From: Pseudomonas grandcourensis
Lineage (GTDB): Bacteria > Pseudomonadota > Gammaproteobacteria > Pseudomonadales > Pseudomonadaceae
Assembly (NCBI RefSeq): GCF_039909015.1
Contig: NZ_CP150919.1
Span: forward strand, 3,386,501-3,450,500
DNA: 64,000 nucleotides
Direction: 5' to 3'
Position 1 is the first letter of the stretch. The number at the start of each line of letters is the position of its first letter. Positions 46,090 through 55,633 of the stretch are shown here, in pieces. The notes below the pieces were generated by a model that saw only the letters and a program-made list of their open reading frames with translations, did no database searches and was not told where the DNA came from. The position numbers were made by a program, and so were the translations under genes.

Positions 46090-47354
46090 AGTCACTATGG
46101 GCAGCGACGGCACCACCTGCCGTACCAACACCAGCATTGAGCGAGTCGTTGAAGGTGGATGTGGCGATTGTGGGGGCGGGGTATACCGGTTTGTCGACGG
46201 CCCTGCATCTGGCGGAGAAGGGTGTAAGGGTCTGCGTCTTGGAAGCTAACGAACCTGGTTGGGGTGCTTCGGGCCGTAATGGTGGGCAGGTCAACCCGAC
46301 GTTGAAATACGATCCGGATCAACTGGTGCAAATGTACGGCGCTGAGCGCGCTGAACCATTGATCGACACCGTGTCGAGTTCTGCTGACCTGGTGTTCGAT
46401 CTGATCAAGCGGCATGAGATTGATTGCGCGCCGATACGAAAGGGCTGGATGCAGGTTTCCTACTCGGACAAAGGCGTGGCCGGGCTGCATGCCCGGGCGG
46501 ATCAGTGGGCCCGTCGTGGTGTGCCGGTGCAGTATCTGGATGCCAGCGCAGTGGCTACGCGCATGGGCAGTGAAGCCTTTGCCGGCGGTTGGCTGGATGG
46601 TCGAGCGGGGGCGATTCAGCCTTTGGCCTACGCACGCGGATTAGTACGCGCGGCGCTGGCAGCAGGTGTGCGGATTCACGGCCAGAGTGCCGTGACTGAG
46701 TTGCAGCGCCAGGGCTCTGGGTGGCAAGTGCAGACTGCCTGCGGCGCACAAGTCACGGCGGATCAGGTGGTACTGGCAACCAACGGCTACAGCAGCAACC
46801 TGTGGCCGGGGATGGCGCAGAGCATATTGGCCGCCAATAGTTTTATCGTCGCCACCAAACCGTTGAGCGGGTCGGTAGCCGAAAGTATTTTGCCAGGGCA
46901 GGAAACGGTTTCTACGTCGCAACGACTGCTGCTGTATTTCCGTAAGGATGCCTACGGTCGCCTGTTGATGGGCGGGCGTGGGTTGTTCAACGATCCCGCC
47001 GGGCCGACGGACTTTGCTCACCTTGAACGCTCGCTGGCATTGCTGTTTCCGCAGTTGGGGCCACTGGAGTTTGAGTATCACTGGGCTGGACGGATCGCGA
47101 TCACTAGAGATTTCATGCCCCATGTTCATGAGCCGGCGCCAGGGCTGACTTTGGCGCTTGGATGTAATGGTCGTGGGATCGCTTTATGTACCAGCCTTGG
47201 TCAGCAGTTGGCTGGGCGCTTGTGTGATAACCGCGCGGCGTTTGCGTATCCGGTGTCGCCATTGCAGCGGTTACCATTACATGGACTGCAGCGCTTCTAC
47301 ATTGGCGCTGGGGTGGCTTGGTATAGCTTGTTGGATCGATTAAATGGGAGCTGA
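46086..47354 (+). CDS. FAD-dependent oxidoreductase, DAO/PuuB-like
   Basis: The 422-residue flavoprotein has the dinucleotide fold [21 protein letters not shown] near residue 20, [14 protein letters not shown] (flavin contact), and a C-terminal [20 protein letters not shown] segment. This is the pattern of gamma-glutamylputrescine oxidase (PuuB) and related amine/amino-acid oxidases. Encoded in one overlapping operon with an amino-acid importer under an IclR regulator, it probably oxidises the imported compound. The substrate is unknown. Confidence 0.88.
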   Translation: MKSLWAATAPPAVPTPALSESLKVDVAIVGAGYTGLSTALHLAEKGVRVCVLEANEPGWGASGRNGGQVNPTLKYDPDQLVQMYGAERAEPLIDTVSSSADLVFDLIKRHEIDCAPIRKGWMQVSYSDKGVAGLHARADQWARRGVPVQYLDASAVATRMGSEAFAGGWLDGRAGAIQPLAYARGLVRAALAAGVRIHGQSAVTELQRQGSGWQVQTACGAQVTADQVVLATNGYSSNLWPGMAQSILAANSFIVATKPLSGSVAESILPGQETVSTSQRLLLYFRKDAYGRLLMGGRGLFNDPAGPTDFAHLERSLALLFPQLGPLEFEYHWAGRIAITRDFMPHVHEPAPGLTLALGCNGRGIALCTSLGQQLAGRLCDNRAAFAYPVSPLQRLPLHGLQRFYIGAGVAWYSLLDRLNGS

Positions 47355-47585
47355 AGGAATCTCATTTATCAAGCTAAAAAACCGCGCCGATCTTGCCGTG
47401 CGGTGTGCGACGATCGGTAGGCGGAGCACGCGAAAAGCTAAGAAGCAAAAACCAATGTAGCCTGTGTCGTGGGAGTGCCTATGGAAGAGCTCCCACTGCT
47501 CAAATTTGAATGATTGGCGTCAGCATCGTTTTTCAAATTTGGCGGAAAATAAGTAATTGCATATGAGATGCCGTAGCTGTTCACA

Positions 47586-47786
47586 CTAGGTGCTATGCAA
47601 TGCCCGCGTTGCCAACTGCATCGGATGATCAGCATTCAATGTCGAGCAAACAGCGTCTGCCTCTGTCCTGACCCTGAAGACACCATGTTTGCTTGCTGAG
47701 CCGCCTTCTACGAGATCAACGACCCTGTATCGCTTGCTGCCATCCTCCAGTGTGGTGGTCTCAATCACTCTGAATCTAAGGTGCAT
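47586..47786 (-). CDS. Small hypothetical protein with a decayed relative in the window
   Basis: This 66-residue protein starts at 47786 (MHLRFRVIETTTLEDGSKRY) after AGGGAAAGCAACC. The body RVVDLVEGGSASKHGVFRV and RTEADAVCSTLN is repeated in broken form at 42559-42774. I do not recognise a domain. A longer frame to 47831 exists, but the first 15 residues have no counterpart in the relative. Confidence 0.6.
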   Translation of the reverse strand: MHLRFRVIETTTLEDGSKRYRVVDLVEGGSASKHGVFRVRTEADAVCSTLNADHPMQLATRALHST

Positions 47787-48213
47787 GGTTGCTTTCCCTG
47801 CATGAGATTGATGTCCTACAAGTACCGGCAAAAGGAGACGAATTCAAGAACGGAACGGGCTTAAGCTGAGACAATTTATGACGGTGCACCATACCTCTCA
47901 TCTCACGAAGTACGGCTTGGCAGTAGGTGCCGTGTTGAGCCATTTTTCTCTAGTCGATGCTTCGGGCCAGCAGGGCCCGGCTATCGCATCTTCGGGTAGG
48001 GCCCCGCTGAAGCGGAGTGTTAGAGATGGACACACCCTTGATCGAGTCAGCTCTCTCCATCACTGGCCGCAGGCGGCCTTCCGTGAGTGCCTAAAGGAAG
48101 CGCGTATTGCTGTCTCATTTCTCCTGGGCATCACCAGCCTGTCCGCTATCCCAGGCTTCAGTGAGCTCGACTATTCGATCCGCAATCTGAGGCGTTTTTG
48201 ATAGGACTAGGCA
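47787..48213. other. Stretch without a firmly supported gene
   Basis: A plus-strand frame (47878-48201, 107 codons) is open and begins with ATG, but it has no recognisable domain and no good ribosome binding site. I see no repeat or structured site here. Confidence 0.4.
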
Positions 48214-48357
48214 TCAAGTGTTGCCGACAAATTCTTCAATCAGATACACAGCGTCGCCGACATCCAGTTCCAGCTCTTGCAGTGCCTCATCGGGAATCCG
48301 GATTGCACCGTCACCATCCCAATCTTCGATGGTGATTTTCATAGGTGGATTTTTCAC
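48214..48357 (-). CDS. Small AbrB/MazE-like antitoxin-type protein
   Basis: A GTG at 48357, spaced 8 bases from GGAG, opens a 47-codon frame. The product reads KITIEDWDGDGAIRIPDEAL, then QELELDVGDAVYLIEE. It has the swapped-hairpin pattern of AbrB/MazE antitoxins: a short strand, IP(D/E) turn, a helix, then LxVGD and a final strand. An ATG at 48342 is an alternative start. No toxin gene is visible next to it. This could be an orphan antitoxin or a transcription factor fragment. Confidence 0.6.
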   Translation of the reverse strand: MKNPPMKITIEDWDGDGAIRIPDEALQELELDVGDAVYLIEEFVGNT

Positions 48358-48419
48358 GTGCGATCTCCGTTGCTATGAGCCGGCAAGCCATTCCCGTCTG
48401 TAGATTCTCGGTGGCCCGT

Positions 48420-48701
48420 TTACAGATCCGAATAATCATCAAGCTTAAGGCTAGGAGCGCCTCCGTCCTCCGGTTCGCGCTCAGGCGTATGTATCACTCC
48501 AGCTTCGGCATCTACGCGCATCTGCTCAAGCTCTTTGTGAAAAGCTTTGTCCTGAACCGTGGGTTTGCTGGTGTACGGTTTTCGGTCAGGTACAGGCTGG
48601 GCTGCATAAGTCGTTACCGCGTCTGGGTCGTGCTGTAGTTTTTCTTGAACTTGCGATTCCAGCATTGCACGGAGCGCGTCTTTATCGGGACGGTTAAGCA
48701 A
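48420..48701 (-). CDS. Hypothetical protein, 93 residues, TTG start
   Basis: A TTG at 48701 follows AGGAG by seven bases and opens a 93-codon frame (LLNRPDKDALRAMLESQVQE). The protein is very hydrophilic, rich in Asp, Glu, Lys and Pro, and contains QDKAFHKELEQMRVDAEAGV, so it is probably helical and partly disordered. The frame can be extended to 48860, but that part is of poor composition. I do not recognise a family. Confidence 0.55.
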   Translation of the reverse strand: MLNRPDKDALRAMLESQVQEKLQHDPDAVTTYAAQPVPDRKPYTSKPTVQDKAFHKELEQMRVDAEAGVIHTPEREPEDGGAPSLKLDDYSDL

Positions 48702-48958
48702 TTTGTTACTCCTATTCGGAAGCCAGGCACTAGCTATTCGATTCGTACATTGAGCAGTTGGTGAGGGCAGGGCCGTTTTTATTTGTGGTTGCATCGCAGA
48801 TTGGCAGTTATCTGGATTGCAGGTTAAGAATCCAGTAAGCCTACCAAGGCTTGGCGGCAACCGTTTGTGATGAAAATGATGTCATAGCTACAGTTTAGGA
48901 AGCAGTTTTCGAGATGACTGAAGTGGCCAAACATTCATCTGCCATTTTGCATGCATGC

Positions 48959-49264
48959 TCAGAGCCCAGCGAGCAGTCGCTCAAGCTGTTCTCGCTCCCA
49001 GGCGCTCAATAGCTCGACAGGATCAGCTCCGTCGCGCTGCCAGAGCTCAAGTGTCCCGACTCGGTCATCAGGTGACCTGCAGTACTCGCAGTAGTCCACG
49101 GTGTCACAGCCATTGAAGAGGGTGAGACCCCAGCCATCAGTGCTCACGGGCATGAGGCCATGATAGATCTCATTCCGTGAATGGATGGAGCTTCAATTCA
49201 TAATTCGTTTGCCGAGCACGACGTCCGTCAGCAGTTGGCTAACCTCGCCGACCGGGAGGAGATG
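48959..49264 (-). pseudogene. Relative of the 63704-64000 protein broken by an in-frame stop
   Basis: From about 49246 the minus strand reads EVSQLLTDVVLGKRIMN, stop (TGA at 49193-49195), then SSIHSRNEIYHGLMPVSTDG and WGLTLFNGCDTVDYCEYC. The protein at 63704 aligns without gaps: EVHQVLRDVTVGSRSM, then TWNEIYCGLM and CGELDYCDSC. One nonsense codon thus interrupts the gene. Translation could restart at the Met at 49153 to give 64 residues that keep the C-x2-C pair. The family is unnamed to me. Confidence 0.7.
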
Positions 49265-49577
49265 GGGGATTGTTCAAAGTGTTCTGCGCTCGGGTTATCG
49301 CACGCCCATAGCTGAGTTGCGGTGTGAAGTGGCGTTAACGAGGAGGTCGAACCTGCGGGCTGGGGTACATTTTGTGCTCCTGTGATCGGATAGATCAGTT
49401 GAGTGCAATTGCAGATACCGACTTCAACTGGCATCTCTAAGGTCGTCCAGATGTCACTCGCAATAGTAAGGACGCCCTAGACCAGATGGCATATCGAAGT
49501 GCTACCATCGTGCGTTTTGTCGCCATTGAATCCTTCGAAGATCCCGATGGCTTCCTAGGTCAACAAGGAGGTGCAAG

Positions 49578-50642
49578 TTGGTGCAGGTCATTACAGTGAA
49601 TGCCCGGCTTCGTAGGGGCGTTCGTTCTTTTCAACAGGCTCTCATCGACCTGGCGGAGTATCGTGGAAACATAGAGTGGGCGTTTCCGAGTGGGGATAGG
49701 GCTCCATGCCGTACCTATGCCTTGGATACCGATCTCGGCGAAATGCTCTTCGCTGTTCCTCCTCCCTGGGATGGACGACAAGCGCACTTGTTCAAGTTAG
49801 GCTTCGAGGGCGGCACTCTCTCCCCCGATGCTGAGATCAACATTCCGGATGGCCTAAACCGCAAGGTCTCAGGTGTGTTGGTAGCAGATCCTGGCGGTGA
49901 AACTTTGATATGCCATCGTGGCACCTTCACAGCATTTCGTGGCCGGGTGCCTCGCGCGGACGCTTTCGAGCATTTCCAAGATTGGTTGATGCAGGTTGAT
50001 GATAACGGCAGATCGGCAGAGGTAATTGCCGTTTCTTCAGCGAGCTCTCCCAGCATCGCGAATGACATTGCCGAGTTCCTGTTCAAGGTGAAGCAACTAA
50101 AGGAGCGGAGGAAGGCTGAGCTTGCAGATGCCGTTGACGATTCAACAGAGGTTATCGACGAAGACGACGAATCGGACGCGAAGTGGCGGGAGCAGGAAGA
50201 GTTCGAGGGCAGTAAGTCGTATACCCCAAACCAAGATAAATGCGAGTACCAGTATCTCCACGGCCCGCTTTGCAACGCTCTTCACCGCAAGCTAAATGAG
50301 CTTGTTGAAGGTCATGCCGAGCTCAGGGTTGGTAAGCATCGTGTCGACCTGGCGCTAGTAGATAGGGCTTCTGATAAGGCCAAGGCGATTTTTGAGGTCA
50401 AGACCAGCAGCTCGATGTCGGCACAGCTCTACACTGCTTTCGGCCAGCTTGCGTATTACCAACATCGCTTCGGTAATGCTGATACCAAGCTCTTCCTAGT
50501 GCTGCCAGCGAACACTGCATCCGACTTCGCAGCAGCGGAGTTCTTCACGCAGGCCAACATTCAGGTGCTATTCGGGGAAGGCGGGGCTTTTGAGAGCGCT
50601 GATGGCTCAAGGCTGGAAGTTATGCTGAGCAGCATCCTGTAA
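49578..50642 (+). CDS. PD-(D/E)XK nuclease-like hypothetical protein
   Basis: The 354-residue protein starts with TTG, well spaced from AAGGAGG. The C-terminal third holds a likely restriction-endonuclease fold: RVDLALVD (Asp257), IFEVKTSSS (Glu273, Lys275) and a helix with AFGQLAYYQHR, typical of archaeal Holliday-resolvase-like and defence nucleases. A central acidic, coiled segment (about residues 160-215) links it to an unrecognised N-terminal domain. A HelD-like helicase gene follows on the same strand after about 550 bp. Defence or DNA repair is plausible; no target is evident. Confidence 0.7.
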   Translation: MVQVITVNARLRRGVRSFQQALIDLAEYRGNIEWAFPSGDRAPCRTYALDTDLGEMLFAVPPPWDGRQAHLFKLGFEGGTLSPDAEINIPDGLNRKVSGVLVADPGGETLICHRGTFTAFRGRVPRADAFEHFQDWLMQVDDNGRSAEVIAVSSASSPSIANDIAEFLFKVKQLKERRKAELADAVDDSTEVIDEDDESDAKWREQEEFEGSKSYTPNQDKCEYQYLHGPLCNALHRKLNELVEGHAELRVGKHRVDLALVDRASDKAKAIFEVKTSSSMSAQLYTAFGQLAYYQHRFGNADTKLFLVLPANTASDFAAAEFFTQANIQVLFGEGGAFESADGSRLEVMLSSIL

Positions 50643-51195
50643 CTGCATATGAGGCCGATCAGTCCCAGAAGGCCAGCTCGGTCTGCATCGAGCATGGCAC
50701 AGTGGTGTTCTCGGAAGCTAGAGGTCTTCGTTGGGCGGCGGGAATGTAGATACCTCGAGCGTCATTCACCGTACCTCCAAGACGAGGTGCTTCGTCAGCG
50801 GTTGCTCAACATGATTCACCGGCTTAATTAGGACTCCAATGAATTGCGAATGGCGCGGGACGATATCCAAGGTGGTGCCATAAAGCTCGCGTGATCGGTC
50901 TCGCAGGATTTCTGTGTTCGCTCCTTCGGGCCAACGCGGCCCGGCTAAAACCTTGTTTTCTGGCACAACAGAAAACCGGCACGCGGCAATCCCACGCGGG
51001 AGTTGGAGCATCTCAGCCGTGTCGCAGAGGTGTTCAATATTTAGTGGCCAGACCGAAACCGTCATCGATCCTATGCGGAGATCAAGGCATCTTAACCGGA
51101 GGTTTTTTGCTTGAGCTAAAGGGCGAATTGGTAGCCGGTCATCGGAAGGATTTGGGCTCTGGTAAGCTGGCTTCTTTTAGACCGTGATCACCAGC
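50643..51195. other. Stretch between nuclease-like and helicase genes without a supported gene
   Basis: A minus-strand frame of 99 codons (50766-51065) and short plus frames are open. One plus stretch reads KASSVCIEHGTVVFSEARGL, which looks like coding sequence but ends after a few codons. This is probably the remnant of a lost gene. No clear promoter is visible. Confidence 0.35.
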
Positions 51196-53967
51196 ATGAC
51201 AACGCAATGGAAGCCATCTTGGTTAGGACGACTACTCACACGCTCGCAGCCGTGGCAGCTGACCCTCGAGGGCGACCGATTAATACTTCGTATCGGCGAT
51301 CGGATTTATCCTCTCACGGCTGAAAATTTCGCCAGAGGCGGAATTAAACGTGGTCTGGTCTGGACGAATGTGACGGTGTTCGTCGGGCATAAGCTCAGGC
51401 TAGAGGGCCTTTCCAACTCTGAACAGCCAACCCTGAGCCAGGCGTTTATCCACCTGGAACAACTCAAGCATCAACGACTGTTCGAAGCGTACTACGCGAA
51501 AGTGACCCAGTGGCTTGAGGAGGTCGCTTGTGCGATAAAAACCGTAGATGCTGAGTGTCGTTGGCTCACTCACGACCTGCAGCAGGTGTTATTGGAATCT
51601 AGGGCATCGTTGGGTGTTAATGACGCAACGTTAGGTACGCTTTTCGCCCTTCCTGAGGTTCAGTCACTACTGGGAAGTAAAGCTTTCCGAGTGAAGTCCC
51701 ATCTAGACGACTGGGCATCAAATTGGTCAGAGCGGTGGGATGCGCGCAATAAGCTGCATTTGGAGCGCGAGCTCGAAGCATGCGCGACCTTGTTACAGAA
51801 GGTCGAAAGCAGACCGCTCACCGATGAACAATCTCGCGCCGTCCTTTGTTTCGACAATCGTGTTCAGGTCATTGCCTCGGCAGGATCCGGAAAGACCTCG
51901 ACCATGGTGGCCAAAGCTATCTACGCGGTTCACCGGAAGCTGGTCGCTCCCGCCGCTATCATCATGTTGGCGTTTAATAAACACGCAGCCACTGAGCTGA
52001 AAGCACGTGCTGCTGAGTCGCTTGTTCGCTTGGGAAAGGAAAACATCGTAATCAACGCGATGACCTTCCATTCTCTGGGGCTGAATATTATTGGAGGCGC
52101 AACCGGGAAGAAGCCTCACGTACCGGACTGGGCCTGTGAAACGCTTCCTGGACTCGAAAAGCTGGCGGAACTGATAGATGCCTTGAAGGATCAATCAGAA
52201 GCCTTCCGCACCAATTGGGATCTCTTTCGCCTTGTCTTCGGCCGCGATTATTCTTCAATGTCGATTGAAGATTTGTTTGAGGCCTTTGATAGCGAAGGGA
52301 ATGCGCGCCTTGTCAGCCTGAATGGCGATCGTGTGGCCAGCCAAGAAGAACGCCTGATCGCCAACTGGCTGTTCTACAACGGCGTGGAGTATGCCTACGA
52401 GAGGCCTTACGAACACGACACTGCTACTGCGGAGCGCAGACAATATTTCCCTGACTTTTACTACCCGAAGATCAATCTATATCACGAGCATTTTGCGTTC
52501 GATGCCAACGGTCAGGCACCGGCACATTTCGAAGGCTACCTAGAAGACGCCAACTGGAAGCGAGCGCTTCACAAATCTAAAGGCACCCAGCTGATGGAGA
52601 CCACGTCTCACCAGCTGAACTCAGGCCAGATATTCAATCATCTGAAGTTCGAGCTGACTTCACGTGGGATTACTCTCGACCCCAACCCTGATCGACCCCT
52701 ACCTGATTCAGGGTTGGCGCCGATGGAGCACGTGGAACTTATAAAAGTGCTGCGATCGTTCATCACTCACTTCAAGAGCAACAGTCTCAACGAAAAGACG
52801 TTGTATGAGCGCCTCAATACCCTCCCGGTGAATGCATTCAAGTACCGCTACCAGATGTTTTTAGAGCTCGCTATTCCAGTCATCAGGGCCTGGAATAAGG
52901 CACTGCACATGGAGCGGGGCATCGATTTTGAAGACATGATCAATCTGGCTGCGGAACACCTCGAGCGTGGACACAAATCCCCTTATCAGCTTGTTATGGC
53001 CGATGAATACCAAGATGCCTCGCGTGCTCGTGCTCGCCTATGTCGAGCATTGGTCGCAGCGCCGCATCGCTTCCTGTTCGCGGTAGGGGATGACTGGCAG
53101 TCAATCAATCGCTTCGCCGGCGCTGACGTCTCTGTCATGACAGGCTTTCGTGAGTGGTATGGGCATGGCCAGGTTCTGCATTTAGAAACAACGTTTCGAT
53201 GTCCGCAGGCAATTTGCGACGCCTCCAGTCGTTTTGTGTCCAAGAATCCTGCACAGCTGAGGAAGAATGTTGTTTCTGTAACACCCGCAGTTGGCCCGGC
53301 ACTTCAGGCATTCCAGGTGTCAAGTCAGGGTGACGTGCGTGACGCAATCAGCCAGTACCTTGAGACCTTGTATACCGGTCTCTGCGATGGCTCAGTCCCG
53401 CAAAATCGTAACGGGAAGATCACTGTCTTCGTTCTAGGTCGCTACAAGAACGACAGGCAATACGTCCCTGAAGGATGGAGTCATCGGTACGGCGATCGGT
53501 TGGAGCTGCGGTTCAAATCGATCCATACATCCAAAGGTGACCAAGCGGATTACGTGATCCTTCCGGGAATGGTGGCTAAAGGTTTCCCTAACCTCAAAGG
53601 TGATGACCCAGTGTTTGGCTTGGTCATGCCTGAAGGGGACACCTTTAAGCACGGCGAGGAGCGCCGTCTGTTTTATGTGGCACTGACTCGGGCTCGTCGA
53701 TCAGTCGCTATGTTCACCGTGTCCGGACGGTGCTCGCCATTTCTGGATGAATTGGTGAAAGATGGCGCAGTGACAATCACCGATATCAAGGGAGAAGCTG
53801 TCCAGGAGGATCGATGTCCGGTGTGCAAAGTTGGAGTCATCGTGGAGCGCAACGGAAAATATGGAGACTTCAAGTCCTGTTCAAATTTTCCACGATGCAA
53901 ATTCAAGCCAAGACAAAATGCGTCTCCTCAACCTAAGCGGAGTGCCTACCGGTCTCGTAAGTTTTGA
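51196..53967 (+). CDS. UvrD/Rep-family helicase, DNA helicase IV (HelD)-like, with C-terminal zinc finger
   Basis: This 923-residue superfamily 1 helicase resembles E. coli HelD: an N-terminal HelD-type domain, Walker A AGSGKT (Lys233), MADEYQD (Asp603-Glu604), HTSKGDQADYVI and VALTRARR near the C terminus. As in HelD, an insertion with QYFPDFYYPKINLYHEHF separates the motor parts. The tail has a topoisomerase-type zinc finger (CPVCKVG, CSNFPRCKF), which makes it about 240 residues longer than HelD. A GTG 12 bp upstream is an alternative start. It may act with the nuclease-like protein upstream. Confidence 0.85.
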   Translation: MTTQWKPSWLGRLLTRSQPWQLTLEGDRLILRIGDRIYPLTAENFARGGIKRGLVWTNVTVFVGHKLRLEGLSNSEQPTLSQAFIHLEQLKHQRLFEAYYAKVTQWLEEVACAIKTVDAECRWLTHDLQQVLLESRASLGVNDATLGTLFALPEVQSLLGSKAFRVKSHLDDWASNWSERWDARNKLHLERELEACATLLQKVESRPLTDEQSRAVLCFDNRVQVIASAGSGKTSTMVAKAIYAVHRKLVAPAAIIMLAFNKHAATELKARAAESLVRLGKENIVINAMTFHSLGLNIIGGATGKKPHVPDWACETLPGLEKLAELIDALKDQSEAFRTNWDLFRLVFGRDYSSMSIEDLFEAFDSEGNARLVSLNGDRVASQEERLIANWLFYNGVEYAYERPYEHDTATAERRQYFPDFYYPKINLYHEHFAFDANGQAPAHFEGYLEDANWKRALHKSKGTQLMETTSHQLNSGQIFNHLKFELTSRGITLDPNPDRPLPDSGLAPMEHVELIKVLRSFITHFKSNSLNEKTLYERLNTLPVNAFKYRYQMFLELAIPVIRAWNKALHMERGIDFEDMINLAAEHLERGHKSPYQLVMADEYQDASRARARLCRALVAAPHRFLFAVGDDWQSINRFAGADVSVMTGFREWYGHGQVLHLETTFRCPQAICDASSRFVSKNPAQLRKNVVSVTPAVGPALQAFQVSSQGDVRDAISQYLETLYTGLCDGSVPQNRNGKITVFVLGRYKNDRQYVPEGWSHRYGDRLELRFKSIHTSKGDQADYVILPGMVAKGFPNLKGDDPVFGLVMPEGDTFKHGEERRLFYVALTRARRSVAMFTVSGRCSPFLDELVKDGAVTITDIKGEAVQEDRCPVCKVGVIVERNGKYGDFKSCSNFPRCKFKPRQNASPQPKRSAYRSRKF

Positions 53968-54165
53968 GGTTGATTGCCGTTCTAGTGATAGCCGTCTCCA
54001 ATTCGTTCACTCGCTTTCGTGCCTGAGGTGACTGGTCAATTCTCGGCCGCGTGATGCGCCTTGCTGATCGAACATGTTTATCCAAAGTCATAGTGAATTA
54101 TCAAAACGACACTGGTAATGTCCCGGCCACGTTCGTCAAACCATTAAGGGATGGAGGCGAAAATA

Positions 54166-54204
54166 GAAGCCCTAGAGGCGCGAACCTCCGAGGCTTCGTT
54201 TTTT
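54166..54204 (+). terminator. Intrinsic terminator downstream of the helicase gene
   Basis: GAAGCC (54166-54171) pairs with GGCTTC (54192-54197), with a further AGG/CCT pairing inside; TTTTTT follows after one G. Confidence 0.75.
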
Positions 54205-54525
54205 CTACTCTGCTTGCACGCAGTCAATCAACAGATCACTTCACAGCGTGCTGACGTGACTGGCTTTCGGCGCAAATCGGCATTCGAATCGTCATCCTTG
54301 TTATGAGGTGACTGTGGTGGTGACGAGATAAAAACCCTGTCGATTCCACAATGAAACCCTCTGGCGCTTAAGTCGGCACACTGAGGAGCGAGATGCATCA
54401 AGTCATATGGATCAAAAAGTTCCTCAGATGCCTTGATGTCTAACTGCTATCATTGTATTCATGGGCAGCGTGTGGCCTTAAGCGGGTTTGTACGTTTCGG
54501 TAAGGCGTATGTTCTTTATCCTTAA

Positions 54526-54531
54526 TATAAT
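54526..54531 (+). promoter_or_regulatory. Candidate -10 box of the cyclase-like gene
   Basis: TATAAT lies 22 bp before the ATG at 54553. No good -35 hexamer is visible at the usual spacing. Confidence 0.4.
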
Positions 54532-54552
54532 GCTTGTAAGTCAGGTTGATAG

Positions 54553-55452
54553 ATGAAAGCAGTTCAGTGGACAGTATTTATTGATATGCTGGGGTTTTCT
54601 GAGATGAATTCCAAAGTTATATCGGATGTGCAGGCTCAAGATTTAATACAGTTCATGAGTTCTAATCTTTCTTTTATGGGGAACTACGAGAAGGAGGTAA
54701 AGACAAGATACGAGGGAGATCAAGGGTTCAATCTCTACGAATGGTATGATGTGAAGACAGCTTTTATCTCTGATTCTTTGGTCTTGACCTTTAAGCCGCG
54801 TCAGGTCGAAAGGAAGGAGCCTAGGGAGAAGGTTTTAATGCACTCGGCTAATGCCCTTATTCTCATCTGCTGGCGTTTAATGGAGTTAATGCAGAAATGT
54901 CTTGCAGAGAAGCGGATAATATTTAGGGGAGGAATTTCAACTGAGTTTTGTGACATAGACGGAAGCTTCGCGGTAGGGAAGGGATTGTCTTTGGCTCATC
55001 ACGCGGAATCGAAAAAGGCCGTGTACCCTCGGTTAGCATTGGCTGATGATGTACTAGAGAATCAAGCTCTTGTTGAAAAAATAAAATGGCTTTATAGAAA
55101 AATGTATGGCCGTAATGGATTTATTCAGCGTGATGGTAGTGTGTGGAGTGTGAATATTCTACAGCTAATGTTAGCAAGTGCTGACCCTTCTACCCCTAGC
55201 GCGAAGTGGCAGATGAGAGATTATCATATTAGGGCTACAATAATTGAAAGTAGAAGAAAGGTTGAGGCGATGCTTCAGCATCAAAAAGAATTAGTTAGAG
55301 ATTCTATTTCAGAAAATTTTTTACGATACAGGTCTAGTTACCAAAATCAATCCAAGCGGGAGCTTTATCGGAAAATACTTAAGAAGTATTTTTGGCTAAG
55401 ACGTCACCATAATAAAGAAATACTTGGCAGTTTCAGTAGGTTCAAGATTTAG
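54553..55452 (+). CDS. Nucleotide-cyclase-like protein of unknown product, possible immune signalling enzyme
   Basis: This 299-residue protein comes from markedly A+T-rich DNA. It shows the layout of class III nucleotidyl cyclase-like domains: WTVFIDMLGFS with Asp11, AFISDSLVLTF with Asp74, and FRGGIS (125-129) followed by FAVGKGLSLAHHAE. The two Asp residues sit where cyclases bind metal ions. The C-terminal third is Lys/Arg-rich and helical. Related domains occur in Pycsar-type antiphage enzymes, but no TIR or membrane effector is adjacent. The next gene, 181 bp on, encodes an unrecognised nuclease-like protein. Confidence 0.55.
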   Translation: MKAVQWTVFIDMLGFSEMNSKVISDVQAQDLIQFMSSNLSFMGNYEKEVKTRYEGDQGFNLYEWYDVKTAFISDSLVLTFKPRQVERKEPREKVLMHSANALILICWRLMELMQKCLAEKRIIFRGGISTEFCDIDGSFAVGKGLSLAHHAESKKAVYPRLALADDVLENQALVEKIKWLYRKMYGRNGFIQRDGSVWSVNILQLMLASADPSTPSAKWQMRDYHIRATIIESRRKVEAMLQHQKELVRDSISENFLRYRSSYQNQSKRELYRKILKKYFWLRRHHNKEILGSFSRFKI

Positions 55453-55633
55453 CTGATTCTAAGTCTGGTTGGTTTTTCGATGTCAGCAGACCAGCTATAT
55501 TAAGTTATATTCGAAGCCCCGTGTCTTTTGGTCTTTGCGAGAAATAATCCCTTTCGAAAGGGGGGGATGGTTCGCAGGAACTGAACTCTGGAACTACGCT
55601 GTGGGCCACAGTGTTGCAGAGGGGGTTTTGTAA

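Larger units (their letters stand above)
53968..54552. other. Stretch without a supported gene; terminator and possible promoter
   Basis: Apart from the terminator at 54166-54204 and a TATAAT box at 54526-54531, I see only short open frames here. The last 60 bases are A+T-rich, like the gene that follows. Confidence 0.45.

Noticed and set aside
47878..48201. 107-codon plus-strand ORF
   Set aside because: No domain, no good ribosome binding site and mixed composition; left as an unsupported frame.
50766..51065. 99-codon minus-strand ORF before the helicase gene
   Set aside because: Parts look protein-like, but nothing is recognised and overlapping frames are equally open.
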